Shown here in pieces: positions 1 to 8,832 of a stretch of DNA of 64,000 bases. The position numbers and the translations under genes are program-made. The notes under the pieces were generated by a model. The model saw only the letters and a program-made list of their open reading frames with translations, had not been told where the DNA came from and did no database searches. How positions within the stretch are numbered: the stretch's first letter is position 1; the number at the start of each line of letters is the position of its first letter. This DNA is from Paracoccaceae bacterium (GTDB taxonomy: Bacteria > Pseudomonadota > Alphaproteobacteria > Rhodobacterales > Rhodobacteraceae): assembly GCA_018222585.1 (NCBI GenBank), contig JAAFAB010000005.1:1-64000 (forward strand). Reading direction: 5' to 3'.

Positions 1-347
1 CCGGCCGGATGATTGTGGACGATGATCAGCGCCGAGGCATTGAGCGCCAGGCAGCGCCGCAGCACCTCCCGGGGATAGACCGGGACGTGATCGATGGTGC
101 CGATGGCGAGGCATTCGTCAGAGATCAGCCGGTTCCTGCGGTCGAGATAGAGGACATGGAAGCGCTCCACATCGCCCCGTATGGTCAAGGCGCAATAGTC
201 GAGGACCGCCTGCCAGGACGTCAGGACAGGGTTCTGGTTGAGATGGCGCAGCAGGATCTGCCGGGCCTCATAGACCACGGCCTGCTCCTGGGCCAAGAAC
301 CGGAGCGGCTGCGGTTCGATGGCGGGTGTTCTCGTGTTTCGTGTCAT
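1..347 (-). CDS. RadC-type JAB/MPN domain protein, 3' part outside the window
   Basis: Leftward reading frame that runs off the left edge, so only about 115 N-terminal residues are present. The last visible residues read HNHPAG, matching the HxHPxG metal-binding signature of the JAB/MPN+ fold of RadC (UPF0758), after the typical VERFHVLYLD and GTIDHVPVYPREV segments. The N-terminus is short and lacks the helix-hairpin-helix part of chromosomal RadC, as in the short RadC-like proteins of plasmids and integrative elements. The ATG at 347 has GGAG about nine bases upstream. It follows the ardC and DUF2958 genes on the same strand, supporting a mobile-element setting. The biochemical role of RadC proteins is unsettled. 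Confidence 0.85.
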   Translation of the reverse strand, partial: MTRNTRTPAIEPQPLRFLAQEQAVVYEARQILLRHLNQNPVLTSWQAVLDYCALTIRGDVERFHVLYLDRRNRLISDECLAIGTIDHVPVYPREVLRRCLALNASALIIVHNHPA

Positions 348-468
348 GGTGCTATTCTCCGACGGGCAGCCGGCCGGGCGCCGAACTTTCACCGCGTCAC
401 GAGGAGAAGCGCCGCCCTCTTCCTACGAAGCGAGCGGCGCGGACGCCGGAAAGCTGGAAATCAGGAAA

Positions 469-864
469 TCATGAACGCCGAGTCTCCCTATCGGAGGATG
501 TCCCGGACGACAGGCGACCCGAGCGGTAAAGCAGGCGCTCGGCATCGCGGATGCTTCCGGTCTGACGCGCGGTGTCGGCCCAGACAGAGACCGGCACGTC
601 GCCGGTGAACAGCAGATCCCGTTCGATTCCCATGCCGAAGGGCAGCCGGATCGAGCACATTTCATCAAAGCTCCAGGAGCCAAGTTCGGGACAGCCAATG
701 TCGGCCAGGCCAAACATGGTGTCGCCGTCCTCGTCGAGCTCGGTCGCGAGCCAGACACCGGCGCCGAAGGGATTGAAGAACTTCACGACCGGGATGTGAT
801 CCTGATCGCGATCGCGGCCATTCGCCTGCAAACGGTCACGCTGTGTGTCGGTCAGGAAGATCAT
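469..864 (-). CDS. DUF2958 domain protein
   Basis: A 131-residue protein of the DUF2958 family, recognised from the N-terminal MIFLTDTQRDRL segment, the PVVKFFNPFGAGVWLATELD stretch and the FGLADIGCPELGSWSFDEM block. Members are common on plasmids and integrative elements next to antirestriction genes; their function is unknown. The start codon overlaps the ardC stop by four bases (ATGA), so the two are probably translationally coupled. The last 25 or so residues are Ser/Arg rich and look unconserved. A gap of 121 bases separates it from the radC-like gene. Confidence 0.8.
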   Translation of the reverse strand: MIFLTDTQRDRLQANGRDRDQDHIPVVKFFNPFGAGVWLATELDEDGDTMFGLADIGCPELGSWSFDEMCSIRLPFGMGIERDLLFTGDVPVSVWADTARQTGSIRDAERLLYRSGRLSSGTSSDRETRRS

Positions 865-1823
865 GCCGCGGCCCTCCCGTCCGTCGGGGTCTGCCGATCA
901 ACATCGGTGCTGTCGCCGGGCAGATGGGCCAGCAGCCAGTCGGCCGCCTTGCTGGCCTGCGAGGCGGCGCGGACGATCGCGCGGGAATCCTCGCGCATCA
1001 CCTCCAGCCACGCGCCCACGTAATCGGCGTGGCGCACAGTCGGGACAATCCCGAGCGAGGCGCAACAGAACGCGCTCGAAATCTCGGCGATCAGTTCCTC
1101 GAAGGCGTATTTCTTCGTGCCGAAACCGCCCGAGAAGTCCCGCCCCAACCGTGAGGCATGTCCTGTCGCGTGCCCCATCTCGTGCAGTGCGGTCCGGTGC
1201 CAGTTGATCGGCTCGAAATAGGCCTGCGGCGGCGGCACCTGCACGTAGTCCAGCGCGGGAACGTAATAGGCACGGTTCCCGCCGATCCGGAAATCGATGC
1301 CGGTCGCTTCAATCAATGCCTCGACCCGCGGTTCGATCATGCCGGGCGGCGGTGGCGGCGCCTCGACCGCGATGTCATCAGGCAGTCCCTCGCATTGCGC
1401 GGCATTGAACACGGTGAAGCGCTTGAGGAAAGGGATGCTGCCGGGTTCTTCGCCAGTTTCCTGCGCCCGCCGTTTCTCGTCCTCCGGCGTGAACCGGTCG
1501 GCATAGACGACTGTCGTCCCGCGCTCGCCCTTGCGGACATTGCCGCCGAGCGACAGCGCCTGGCGGAAGGTCAGCCAGTGCTGGGTTGGATAGCCCTGCT
1601 GGATCACGGCGCCCCAGAGGATCAGGACATTGATCCCGGAGTATTGCCGACCGGTGCTGGCGTTGCGCGGCATGGCGAGCGGCGCCTGCGCCGCCGCCGT
1701 CCCCCAGGGCTGGACCCAAGGCAACCGGCCGTCCTCCAGTTCGGCGATGATCTTGTCGGTGATGTCGTCATAAAGGTTCGTGCGCGGACCGCTCTTGCGG
1801 GCCGCGCGATGCTCTCTGGCCAT
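861..1823 (-). CDS. ardC: ArdC-family antirestriction protein
   Basis: 320 residues with the two-part ArdC layout. Residues 15-135 are the N-terminal ssDNA-binding domain (DUF1738; PWVQPWG, STGRQYSGINVLIL, GGNVRKGERGTTVVYADRF). Residues about 160-300 are a zincin-like metallopeptidase with HEMGH at 214-218 and GHASRL just after. ArdC proteins bind single-stranded DNA and protect incoming plasmid DNA from type I restriction during conjugation; the protease activity is inferred from the HExxH motif. First gene of a leftward ardC-DUF2958-radC group. The region upstream (1824-2267) has no gene. Confidence 0.9.
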   Translation of the reverse strand: MAREHRAARKSGPRTNLYDDITDKIIAELEDGRLPWVQPWGTAAAQAPLAMPRNASTGRQYSGINVLILWGAVIQQGYPTQHWLTFRQALSLGGNVRKGERGTTVVYADRFTPEDEKRRAQETGEEPGSIPFLKRFTVFNAAQCEGLPDDIAVEAPPPPPGMIEPRVEALIEATGIDFRIGGNRAYYVPALDYVQVPPPQAYFEPINWHRTALHEMGHATGHASRLGRDFSGGFGTKKYAFEELIAEISSAFCCASLGIVPTVRHADYVGAWLEVMREDSRAIVRAASQASKAADWLLAHLPGDSTDVDRQTPTDGRAAA

Positions 1824-2267
1824 CGGGATGATCTCCGCGACGGGCGCCGGAGGCCTCTCCTCCAGCCCTCAACCCGTCACGGAAAACCCGCCCGCACTCT
1901 CACTCTCAGGGGGCGTTGCGGGGTCTCCCCGCAGAAGGGGTAGGCCGAGATCAAGGCTCGGCCTCAGGGAAAGGCTTTCCCCATATCTGGCCTCTGTACG
2001 AGCGCGGAGCCTCACAAAGGCGGCCTATGGCTGACGTCTTCCTCCAGCTTTTAGTCGAAGATCACACGATGCGCTGGAGGCGTGCAGCCCATCATCGCGA
2101 ACGCGCTGGTGGTCGAGGGGTTCGCCTGAGGTCGAGTCAAAGCAGAATCAAATCCAAGATATTGTTATAGCAAGATAAATGAGCATCTTTGCTTACGTGG
2201 ACTCGCCACGTAAGCAACATCCCTCAAAAAGAGGGAATTTATAACATTCTGATTTTAAAAGGAAAAA
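1824..2267. other. gene-free stretch between ardC and tRNA-Arg, AT-rich in its second half
   Basis: No convincing coding frame on either strand. From about 2130 to 2270 the base composition becomes clearly AT-rich compared with the rest of the window, as expected at a junction with foreign DNA. It contains a 12-bp inverted repeat (2189-2217) and a small 5-bp hairpin, CCCTC-AAAAA-GAGGG, at 2221-2235. The ardC promoter should lie in the part near 1824-1990, but I could not pick it with confidence. Confidence 0.5.
2189..2217. repeat. perfect 12-bp inverted repeat containing TGCTTACG
   Basis: TTGCTTACGTGG (2189-2200) and its exact reverse complement CCACGTAAGCAA (2206-2217) are separated by five bases. 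The arm contains TGCTTACGT, which recurs as a direct repeat at 2360-2381 on the other side of tRNA-Arg. There is no T-run on either side, so a terminator is unlikely. A binding site for a site-specific recombinase or for an element-encoded regulator is a reasonable inference. Confidence 0.6.
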
Positions 2268-2344
2268 TGGCGCACCCGAGAGGATTCGAACCTCTGGCCT
2301 CCGCCTTCGGAGGGCGGCGCTCTATCCAGCTGAGCTACGGGTGC
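2268..2344 (-). tRNA. tRNA-Arg (anticodon CCG)
   Basis: On the minus strand the 77 bases fold as a standard cloverleaf: acceptor GCACCCG paired with CGGGTGC, D-arm GCTC...GAGC, anticodon stem CCGCC/GGCGG with loop CTCCGAA, T-arm AGAGG-TTCGAAT-CCTCT, discriminator G and an encoded CCA. The loop gives anticodon CCG, reading CGG. The 5' half (2301-2344) is duplicated at 2480-2523, which marks this gene as an integration target. Confidence 0.95.
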
Positions 2345-2359
2345 ATACCGTTCGCGATG

Positions 2360-2381
2360 TGCTTACGTCATGCTTACGCGC
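2360..2381 (+). repeat. two tandem 11-bp units starting TGCTTACG
   Basis: TGCTTACGTCA (2360-2370) is followed directly by TGCTTACGCGC (2371-2381). The first eight bases are identical, and nine match the arm of the inverted repeat at 2189-2217. The units sit just upstream of the tRNA-Arg gene, between it and its 5'-half duplicate. The spacing and clustering resemble arm-type integrase or excisionase sites, but no integrase is encoded in the window. Confidence 0.5.
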
Positions 2382-2479
2382 GTTTTTTGGCTTCTTGAAG
2401 AGCGAACCCGATATTCACTCAAGCCATTGTCAAATCGTTACCTTTTCCAAACACCCTTAACTTTCGCCGGACTTGACTA

Positions 2480-2527
<48 letters not shown>

Positions 2528-2597
2528 CGCGGCTCTATAGCCCGACCGGAAGCAGGCCGCAATGGCCCCTGCGTGCGGCGTGGCAACTTTCTGACCT

Positions 2598-3608
2598 TCA
2601 GGGCCGACGCGCCTGGGCCAGCATGGTCATCTCGGGGATCATGCCGCGCACCTCGACTCCCTCGAAGCCCGCTACTTCCAGACGGGACTGCAACCAGCCC
2701 GCGTCGAGAGAGCGTGCCTCGGGGGTGAAGGCGGTGTGCTGCAACTGCCAGAGGGCCGCCAGCGCAGGCCCGGTGCGGTCGGCCTCGACGACGAAGTCAT
2801 GGATCAGCAGCAGGCCGCCCGGGTTCAGCGCCGCGAAGGCGCGGGCGATCAGCGCCTCATGGGCCTCGCCCGGGACGCCCGAGAACAGGTAGGACATCAG
2901 CACGATGTCCTGGCCGCCCGGAAACGCGGTCTCCAGCGCGTTCCCTTCCAGGTAGGTGATGCGGTCAGACAACCCCGCCTGCCCGACGTAACGGCGACCA
3001 AGGGCGGCGACGTTGGGAAACTCGAGCACTGTGGCCGACAGCTCAGGGTTCGCGCCGCAGAGCACGATGTCGAAGGCCGCGGTGCCGCCGCCCACGTCCA
3101 GCATCCGTCGCGCCCCTGAAAGGTCCAGCGCCTTGGCGAGCTGGCGCGCCGGGCCCAGCGATCCGGCGTGCTGGCTTTCGGAGTAGAGCTTGGCCTCGGC
3201 CGGATCCGCGAACCAGTCGGCGTAGGAGCCGGTGTCGCCCTCGCCCAGTTCGCCCTTCAGCGCCCCTTCGATCTGGTCCAGCAGCGGATACATCTGCTTG
3301 CCAACCTGCAGCCGCAGGTAGTCGCCGAAGTCGTATTTCGCCCCCTTCACCAGGAAGGCCTCGGCCGCCGGGGAATTGGCAAACCGCCCCCCCTCGACCG
3401 AGACCAGGCCCAAGCCCGCCAGCGCGGTCAGCAGGGTCATGGCGCGGTCCTCGTGCACATCCGCCGCTCCGGCCAGCTCCGCCGCCGTCTTCGGGCCCTC
3501 CGCCAGCGCAGTGAAGACCCCCAGTTCCAGCGCGGCAAAGAGCGCCTTGGATCCCATGAATCCGAAGGCAATGCGGGAGACGTCGTCGGCTTCGGTCAGC
3601 AGGGTCAT
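2598..3608 (-). CDS. dsyB: DsyB-like SAM-dependent methyltransferase (candidate DMSP synthesis enzyme)
   Basis: 336-residue class I methyltransferase of the acetylserotonin O-methyltransferase type (PF00891). Residues 10-90 form a winged-helix dimerisation domain; the SAM-binding loop is MLDVGGGTAAFD at 169-180, and LLIHDFV lies near the end of the fold. The length, the segment YDFGDYLRLQVGKQMYP (92-108) and the position beside suf genes fit DsyB, the methylthiohydroxybutyrate S-methyltransferase that commits methionine-derived carbon to dimethylsulfoniopropionate. The DsyB call rests on remembered family features; a related small-molecule O-methyltransferase cannot be excluded. The ATG at 3608 is preceded by AAGGAG. 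A gap of about 210 bases and a hairpin separate it from sufS, so it probably has its own promoter. Confidence 0.6.
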   Translation of the reverse strand: MTLLTEADDVSRIAFGFMGSKALFAALELGVFTALAEGPKTAAELAGAADVHEDRAMTLLTALAGLGLVSVEGGRFANSPAAEAFLVKGAKYDFGDYLRLQVGKQMYPLLDQIEGALKGELGEGDTGSYADWFADPAEAKLYSESQHAGSLGPARQLAKALDLSGARRMLDVGGGTAAFDIVLCGANPELSATVLEFPNVAALGRRYVGQAGLSDRITYLEGNALETAFPGGQDIVLMSYLFSGVPGEAHEALIARAFAALNPGGLLLIHDFVVEADRTGPALAALWQLQHTAFTPEARSLDAGWLQSRLEVAGFEGVEVRGMIPEMTMLAQARRP

Positions 3609-3731
3609 GGGGGCTCCTTGGGTGGTTGATCCTGCATCCAGCCTAGCAAGCCCGCCCGCTATTGAAACCCGTCAGGCCGAAAACGACGTGCAAAATGTCG
3701 CAAACGATCATGTATCCGCCACCTGAAGGTG

Positions 3732-3764
3732 AAACGGGGGCCGATCCGGCCGGACCCGCCCCCG
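3732..3764 (-). terminator. possible terminator after sufS
   Basis: On the minus strand, CGGGGGC and GCCCCCG close a GC-rich stem about 55 bases past the sufS stop, followed by GTTTC. The T-tract is short, so termination may be partial and read-through into the methyltransferase gene is possible. Confidence 0.4.
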
Positions 3765-3818
3765 TATCCCGTTCGCAAGTCTCCCCGCCAGAGGCATGGC
3801 CCGGAAGGGCCGCCCGCT

Positions 3819-5039
3819 TCAGGCGAAGAGATCGTGTGCCAGCTCCAGCGCCTCGATCAGCGAGTCGACCTCGGCGCGGGTGTTGTACATGCCGAAGCTG
3901 GCCCGGCACGAGGCGGTGATCCCGAGGTGCTCCATCAGCGGGCCGGCGCAATGGTGCCCGGCGCGCACCGCCACCCCCTTCTTGTCGAGGATGGTCGAGA
4001 TGTCATGGGCATGGGCGGCGCCCTCCAGGGTGAAGGAGAAGATCGCCCCCTTGCCGGGCGCATTGCCCTGGATGTTCAGCCAGTTCAGCCCGTGCAGCTT
4101 CGCGCTGGCGTAGTCCGCGATGTCGCGTTCATGGGCGGCGATGGCCTCCATGCCGACACCCATCATGTACTCAAGCGCCACGCCGAGGCCGATCATCTGC
4201 ACGATCCCGGGCGTTCCGGCCTCGAACTTCATCGGCCCGTCGGCATAGCACACCCCGTCGCGGGTCACTTCCTTGATCATGTCGCCGCCGCCGAGGAAGG
4301 GGCGCATCTCGGCCATGCGTTCCTTGCGGATGTAGATCGCGCCCGAGCCCGAGGGGCCGTAAAGCTTGTGGCCGGTGATGGCGAAGAAATCACAGCCGAT
4401 GGCCTGGACATCGACCGGCATGTGCACCGCCGACTGGCTGCCGTCGACCAGCGTGGCGATACCGCGCGCCCGCGCGGCGGCGCAGACCGTGGCCACGTCG
4501 ACCACCGTGCCCAGCACGTTCGACATCTGGGTCAGCGCCACCAGCCTGGTCTTCGGCCCCATGGCCGCGATGACCTTCTCGGGGTCAAGGGATCCATCCA
4601 CCTCGGGCTCGATCCATTTCAGCACCACGCCCTGCCGTTCGCGCAGGAAGTGCCAGGGCACCACGTTGGCGTGATGCTCCATCACCGAGAGGATGATCTC
4701 GTCGCCCGGCTGCAGGGTCGGCGCGGCCCAGCCGTAGGAGACCAGGTTGATCCCCTCGGTGGTGCCCGAGTTCATCACGATCTCGTCTTCATGGGCAGCG
4801 TTGAGGAAGCGGGCGATGGTCCCACGCACGCCCTCGTACTTCTCGGTCGCGAGGTTCGAGAGGTAGTGCAGACCCCTGTGGACATTGGCATATTCCTGCG
4901 AATAAGCCCGGGTCACTGCGTCGATCACCACCTGCGGCTTCTGCGCCGAGGCGCCATTGTCGAGATAGACCAGCGGCTTGCCGTTCACCTCGCGCGACAG
5001 GATCGGGAAATCCGCGCGGATCGCGTTCACATCATACAT
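3819..5039 (-). CDS. sufS: SufS cysteine desulfurase
   Basis: 406 residues, PLP-dependent group II cysteine desulfurase that supplies persulfide sulfur to the SufBCD scaffold. It shows VYLDNGASAQKP near the N-terminus, the PLP lysine in ITGHKLYGPSGSG, and the active-site cysteine in AGHHCAGP at residue 364. The frame stays open far upstream, but the ATG at 5039 gives MYDVNAIRADFPILS, the normal SufS N-terminus. It is the last suf gene of the leftward operon, 44 bases after the second Yip1-like gene. No sufE, sufA or DUF59 (SufT) gene follows it here. Confidence 0.95.
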   Translation of the reverse strand: MYDVNAIRADFPILSREVNGKPLVYLDNGASAQKPQVVIDAVTRAYSQEYANVHRGLHYLSNLATEKYEGVRGTIARFLNAAHEDEIVMNSGTTEGINLVSYGWAAPTLQPGDEIILSVMEHHANVVPWHFLRERQGVVLKWIEPEVDGSLDPEKVIAAMGPKTRLVALTQMSNVLGTVVDVATVCAAARARGIATLVDGSQSAVHMPVDVQAIGCDFFAITGHKLYGPSGSGAIYIRKERMAEMRPFLGGGDMIKEVTRDGVCYADGPMKFEAGTPGIVQMIGLGVALEYMMGVGMEAIAAHERDIADYASAKLHGLNWLNIQGNAPGKGAIFSFTLEGAAHAHDISTILDKKGVAVRAGHHCAGPLMEHLGITASCRASFGMYNTRAEVDSLIEALELAHDLFA

Positions 5040-5083
5040 CTCATTCTCCACGCCCCCTGCCCGTTCCGGCACAGCGGGATCCG

Positions 5084-5638
5084 TCAATCGGCCAGCCCGG
5101 CCGGTTCGCCGATCATCGCGACCAGGAGGGACGCGAGAACCAGGGTCAGCACGAAGACCGCCGCCAGCGCCGCCACCGCCTTCCAGCGGGTCGGGAAGCC
5201 ATGCGCCTCGGTCACGAAGCAGACCATCATGTAGAGGCCCCAGACTCCGGCCGCCATCCCCACCATCGGGGCCAGCGGCGGGACAAGGGCCGATAGCAGC
5301 ACCAGCGCCACCTGCGCCACCAGGCGGATCGCCTGCAGCCAGAGCACCATGCGCAGCAGCGCCGGAAACTGACCATGGCCGCCCAGCCGGGCGCCCACCA
5401 GGGTCAGCAGCCAGGCCGACAGCCAGATGATCGCGCCCGAGATCAGCGCAAGAAGCACCGGCGAGAGCACCACCACGGGCGACAGGATCAGCCCATAGAC
5501 GATGCCGTTCAACACCGCCAGCAGCGCCAGGGTCAGCGGCAGGGCCGCATCGGGCAGCGGCATCAGCATCAGCCGCGCGGCGCCAAGGCGCGGGTTCAGC
5601 ACGCTCTCGCGCGCCAGGTCCAGCCAGTCCCGCATCAT
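5084..5638 (-). CDS. Yip1-like integral membrane protein (second of pair)
   Basis: About 184 residues with four or five hydrophobic segments (PLTLALLAVLNGIVYGLIL, VVVLSPVLLALISGAIIW, MVLWLQAIRLVAQVALVLL, VAALAAVFVLTLVLASLLV). The arrangement fits the YIP1 family of small polytopic proteins of unknown function in bacteria. The start at 5638 overlaps the stop of the upstream Yip1-like gene by four bases. It lies inside the suf operon between sufD and sufS, so it is presumably co-expressed with the Fe-S machinery. The sequence offers no catalytic motif. Confidence 0.75.
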   Translation of the reverse strand: MMRDWLDLARESVLNPRLGAARLMLMPLPDAALPLTLALLAVLNGIVYGLILSPVVVLSPVLLALISGAIIWLSAWLLTLVGARLGGHGQFPALLRMVLWLQAIRLVAQVALVLLSALVPPLAPMVGMAAGVWGLYMMVCFVTEAHGFPTRWKAVAALAAVFVLTLVLASLLVAMIGEPAGLAD

Positions 5639-6126
5639 GCCTTGGCCATCCCGCGCTCGGACCGCAGCAGCCCGCCGATCCAGATCCAGCCGAAGGCCAG
5701 CAGCCAGAGCAGCCCGACCAGCGATTTCGCCGGGCCGGGACCGACAAAGCCCGCGACCAGACCGTGCAGCAGGATCAGCGGCGTCGCCGCCACCAGCGCC
5801 CAGAACAGCGCCAGCCGGGCGCCGTAGCCGGTGCCCTGCCCGCCCAGCAGACGCGCCACCAGGCGCGACAGTCCGGCCAGGGCGTAAAGCACCAGCGGCA
5901 GGATGAAGACCACGCCCATCAGGGTGCCGCCCAGAAGCATCTGCAACTCCTCGCCGCTCAGGTAGGCCTGCCTTGCCAGCGGCGGCCACTGGGCGACGAA
6001 CATCGCCACGCAGCCGCCCATGCAAAGCGCCAGCGCACGGTCCTCCCGCGCACCGCCCGCCAGCAGGGTCTCCAGCACCGCACCGGGGGCCCGGTAGCTG
6101 GAGAAGATATTGCGCATCAGCGACAT
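5635..6126 (-). CDS. Yip1-like integral membrane protein (first of pair)
   Basis: 163 residues from the ATG at 6126 (MSLMRNIFSSYRAPGAVL), four bases after the sufD stop; the frame is open further upstream but only into sufD. Hydrophobic segments include LCMGGCVAMFVAQW, GTLMGVVFILPLVLYAL, LALFWALVAATPLILLHGLV and LVGLLWLLAFGWIWIGGLL. Like its downstream neighbour it fits the YIP1 family, with an amphipathic N-terminus and four membrane helices. Function unknown; the pair may form a heteromer. Confidence 0.75.
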   Translation of the reverse strand: MSLMRNIFSSYRAPGAVLETLLAGGAREDRALALCMGGCVAMFVAQWPPLARQAYLSGEELQMLLGGTLMGVVFILPLVLYALAGLSRLVARLLGGQGTGYGARLALFWALVAATPLILLHGLVAGFVGPGPAKSLVGLLWLLAFGWIWIGGLLRSERGMAKA

Positions 6127-6130
6127 CGGC

Positions 6131-7446
6131 TCAGCCGCGACGCCGTTCCAGCCAGCCGGTGAGCCGCTCCAGAAGCGCCTCGCGCAGGGCCTCGTCCTCG
6201 ATCTCGTCCAGGGCCTCGGCAAGGAAAGCGATGGTCATCAGGTCCTGCGCCGTGCTGGCATCGACACCGCGCGAGCGCAGGTAGAAGATCGCTTCCTCGT
6301 CGATCGCGCCGGAGGTCGAGCCATGCGAGCAGGCCACGTCATCGGCGTAGATCTCAAGCTCGGGCTTGGCGAGGAAGGTGCTGTCGCCGTCCAGCAGCAG
6401 CGACTGGCTGATCTGGTAACCGTCGGTCTTTTGCGCGCCTTCCTTGACCAGGATCTTGCCCTGGAAGACACCCGTGGCCCCGTTGCGCAGCACCTTCTTG
6501 AACACCTGGCGGCTTTCGCAGTTCAGCGCGTCATGGGTGACGAAGACGGTGTCGTCGTGATGGAACTCGCGCCCGTCGCCCATGCAGGCGCCGGCCACAT
6601 GGGCCATGGCATCATCGCCCAGAAGCTCGATCACCGCCTCGTTGCGGGTCATCACGCCATTGGCGGTCAGGGTGAAGCTCTTGAACAGGCTTTCCCGGCC
6701 GAGGCGGGCGAAGATATGCGTCGCGGCGCGGCGCTCATGATCGCGTCCCTGGGTGCGCACGTGGTGGAAACGCGCCTCGTCGGCAACATCGACCTCAAGC
6801 ACCTTGTTGAAGCGCGCGGCCGCGGGGCCGTTCTCCAGCAGGGTCAGCTCGGCGCCCTCTTCCAGCTTGATCACGTGGTGCAGCATCGCGTCCGAGGTCT
6901 CGGACTCGTGCCGGTAGATCAGGTTGACGGGCTTTTCGGCCTTGGCCGAAACGCGGATCAACACGCCATCGGTGGCAGCCCAGGTGTTGAGCGCCGCCAG
7001 CGGGCGCTCGACCGGATCCTGGCCGCGCTCTTCGAGCACGCCATAGAGATCCTTGGCCCAGTGGATGTCACTGGTCGCCTCGGCCAGGCGCTCGATGGTG
7101 ACACCGGCCAGTTCAAGCGGGTCGCTGTCGGCAGCCGAGAAGACACCGTCGATGAACACGATCTTCACGCGGTCGATCTCGTCGAAGACCGGCGCTTCGC
7201 CGGCATCGAACAGCGCCGCCGCCGGCGCCTCGGCCTGCACCAGGCTCTGCGGCCGGGTGAAGCGCCAGTATTCGTCACGGGGCTGGGGCAGGCCCATGGA
7301 CTGCACGCGCGCCAGGGCGGCCTCACGGGCGGTCACGGACCAGCCGGCGGTGGCGCCGGCGGTCATGGCGCCCAGGCGGGCCTCGGTCGCCGTGGTGCGG
7401 GCAGCCGAGGGCTTGGTCTTGATGGAACGGGACAGGATGGCCGACA

Positions 7447-7447
<1 letters not shown>
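6131..7447 (-). CDS. sufD: SufD, FeS cluster scaffold complex subunit
   Basis: 438 residues of the SufBD beta-helix family, the non-catalytic partner of SufB in the SufBC2D scaffold. Recognisable blocks are PQPRDEYWRFTRPQSL, FIDGVFSA, LTLLENG, QGRDHERRAATHIFARLG, FHHDDTVFVTHDALNCESRQ and DDVACSHGSTSGAIDEEAIFYLRSRG; the last holds the conserved CSHG histidine region of SufD. Its ATG overlaps the sufC stop by one base (TAATG), so translation is coupled. Confidence 0.95.
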
Positions 7448-8202
<755 letters not shown>

Positions 8203-8228
8203 GTTCTTGCCTTTCCTCACGCAACGCC

Positions 8229-8831
8229 TCAGGCGTGCGTCATCATACGGATCACATCCAGAAGCCGGTCGGAGGGGACCGGCATCGGGACGATGTCAAA
8301 GACGGCCAGGCGGCCGATCAGGGTAGGTTGCCCCACGAAATCCTCGATCTCGTGGTATTGCTCCCGGTTGCGGTAGTCATCGAACAGCAGGGTCACCGGC
8401 TGCTCGATGTTGAAAGCGGTGGCCAGGACGCAGCCCGGCCGGAACCGCCCATCCACCAGCACGACGTCGGGATGGGGCAGCAGGCCCTCGTTCCAGACGC
8501 CCAGCGGATAGGCGGCAAAGCGGCGCCAGTCGCGGTCATCGACCGGATGACCCCATTCACGGGTCGGCCCGATGTCGGCGTGGATCACCTCCACCGCGCC
8601 CTTCGGCGGGTTGGCGGCGAAGTACTCGCGCATCATCCGGGCCCATTTGCCGTCGCTCTCGACCGAGGTCACCCGCTTGCCCAGTTCGGCGGCCAGCACG
8701 GTGGACCCGCCCGAGCCATACTCCAGGATGACCTTCGCCTCGCCATAGGCCAGCCGCACGGCATCGGCCTCCTGCTCGGGGAAGGTCAGCTCGGGGCGCA
8801 CGGGCGCTGAGAGATCGGCGGCGCGGGTCAC
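8229..8831 (-). CDS. small SAM-methyltransferase-like protein
   Basis: 200 residues with a Rossmann-like glycine loop VILEYGSGGSTVLAAE near residue 34 and an acidic residue in VTSVESDG, as in class I methyltransferases. LLPHPDVVLVDGRFRPGC and LLFDDYRNR follow. Related proteins occur beside polysaccharide genes in Rhodobacterales. It starts one base from the YbjQ-like gene stop and sits between sufB and sufC together with a pyruvyltransferase-like gene, so a role in glycan modification is possible. No substrate can be read from the sequence. Confidence 0.6.
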   Translation of the reverse strand: MTRAADLSAPVRPELTFPEQEADAVRLAYGEAKVILEYGSGGSTVLAAELGKRVTSVESDGKWARMMREYFAANPPKGAVEVIHADIGPTREWGHPVDDRDWRRFAAYPLGVWNEGLLPHPDVVLVDGRFRPGCVLATAFNIEQPVTLLFDDYRNREQYHEIEDFVGQPTLIGRLAVFDIVPMPVPSDRLLDVIRMMTHA

Positions 8832-8832
8832 G

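Noticed and set aside
2221-2235. CCCTC-AAAAA-GAGGG hairpin as terminator of tRNA-Arg
   Set aside because: Stem is only five pairs and the T-run is in the loop, not after the stem.
5040-5747. upstream extension of the sufS frame
   Set aside because: The extra residues are Gly/Ala/Arg-rich antisense-like text overlapping the Yip1-like genes; MYDVNAIRADF at 5039 is the normal SufS start.
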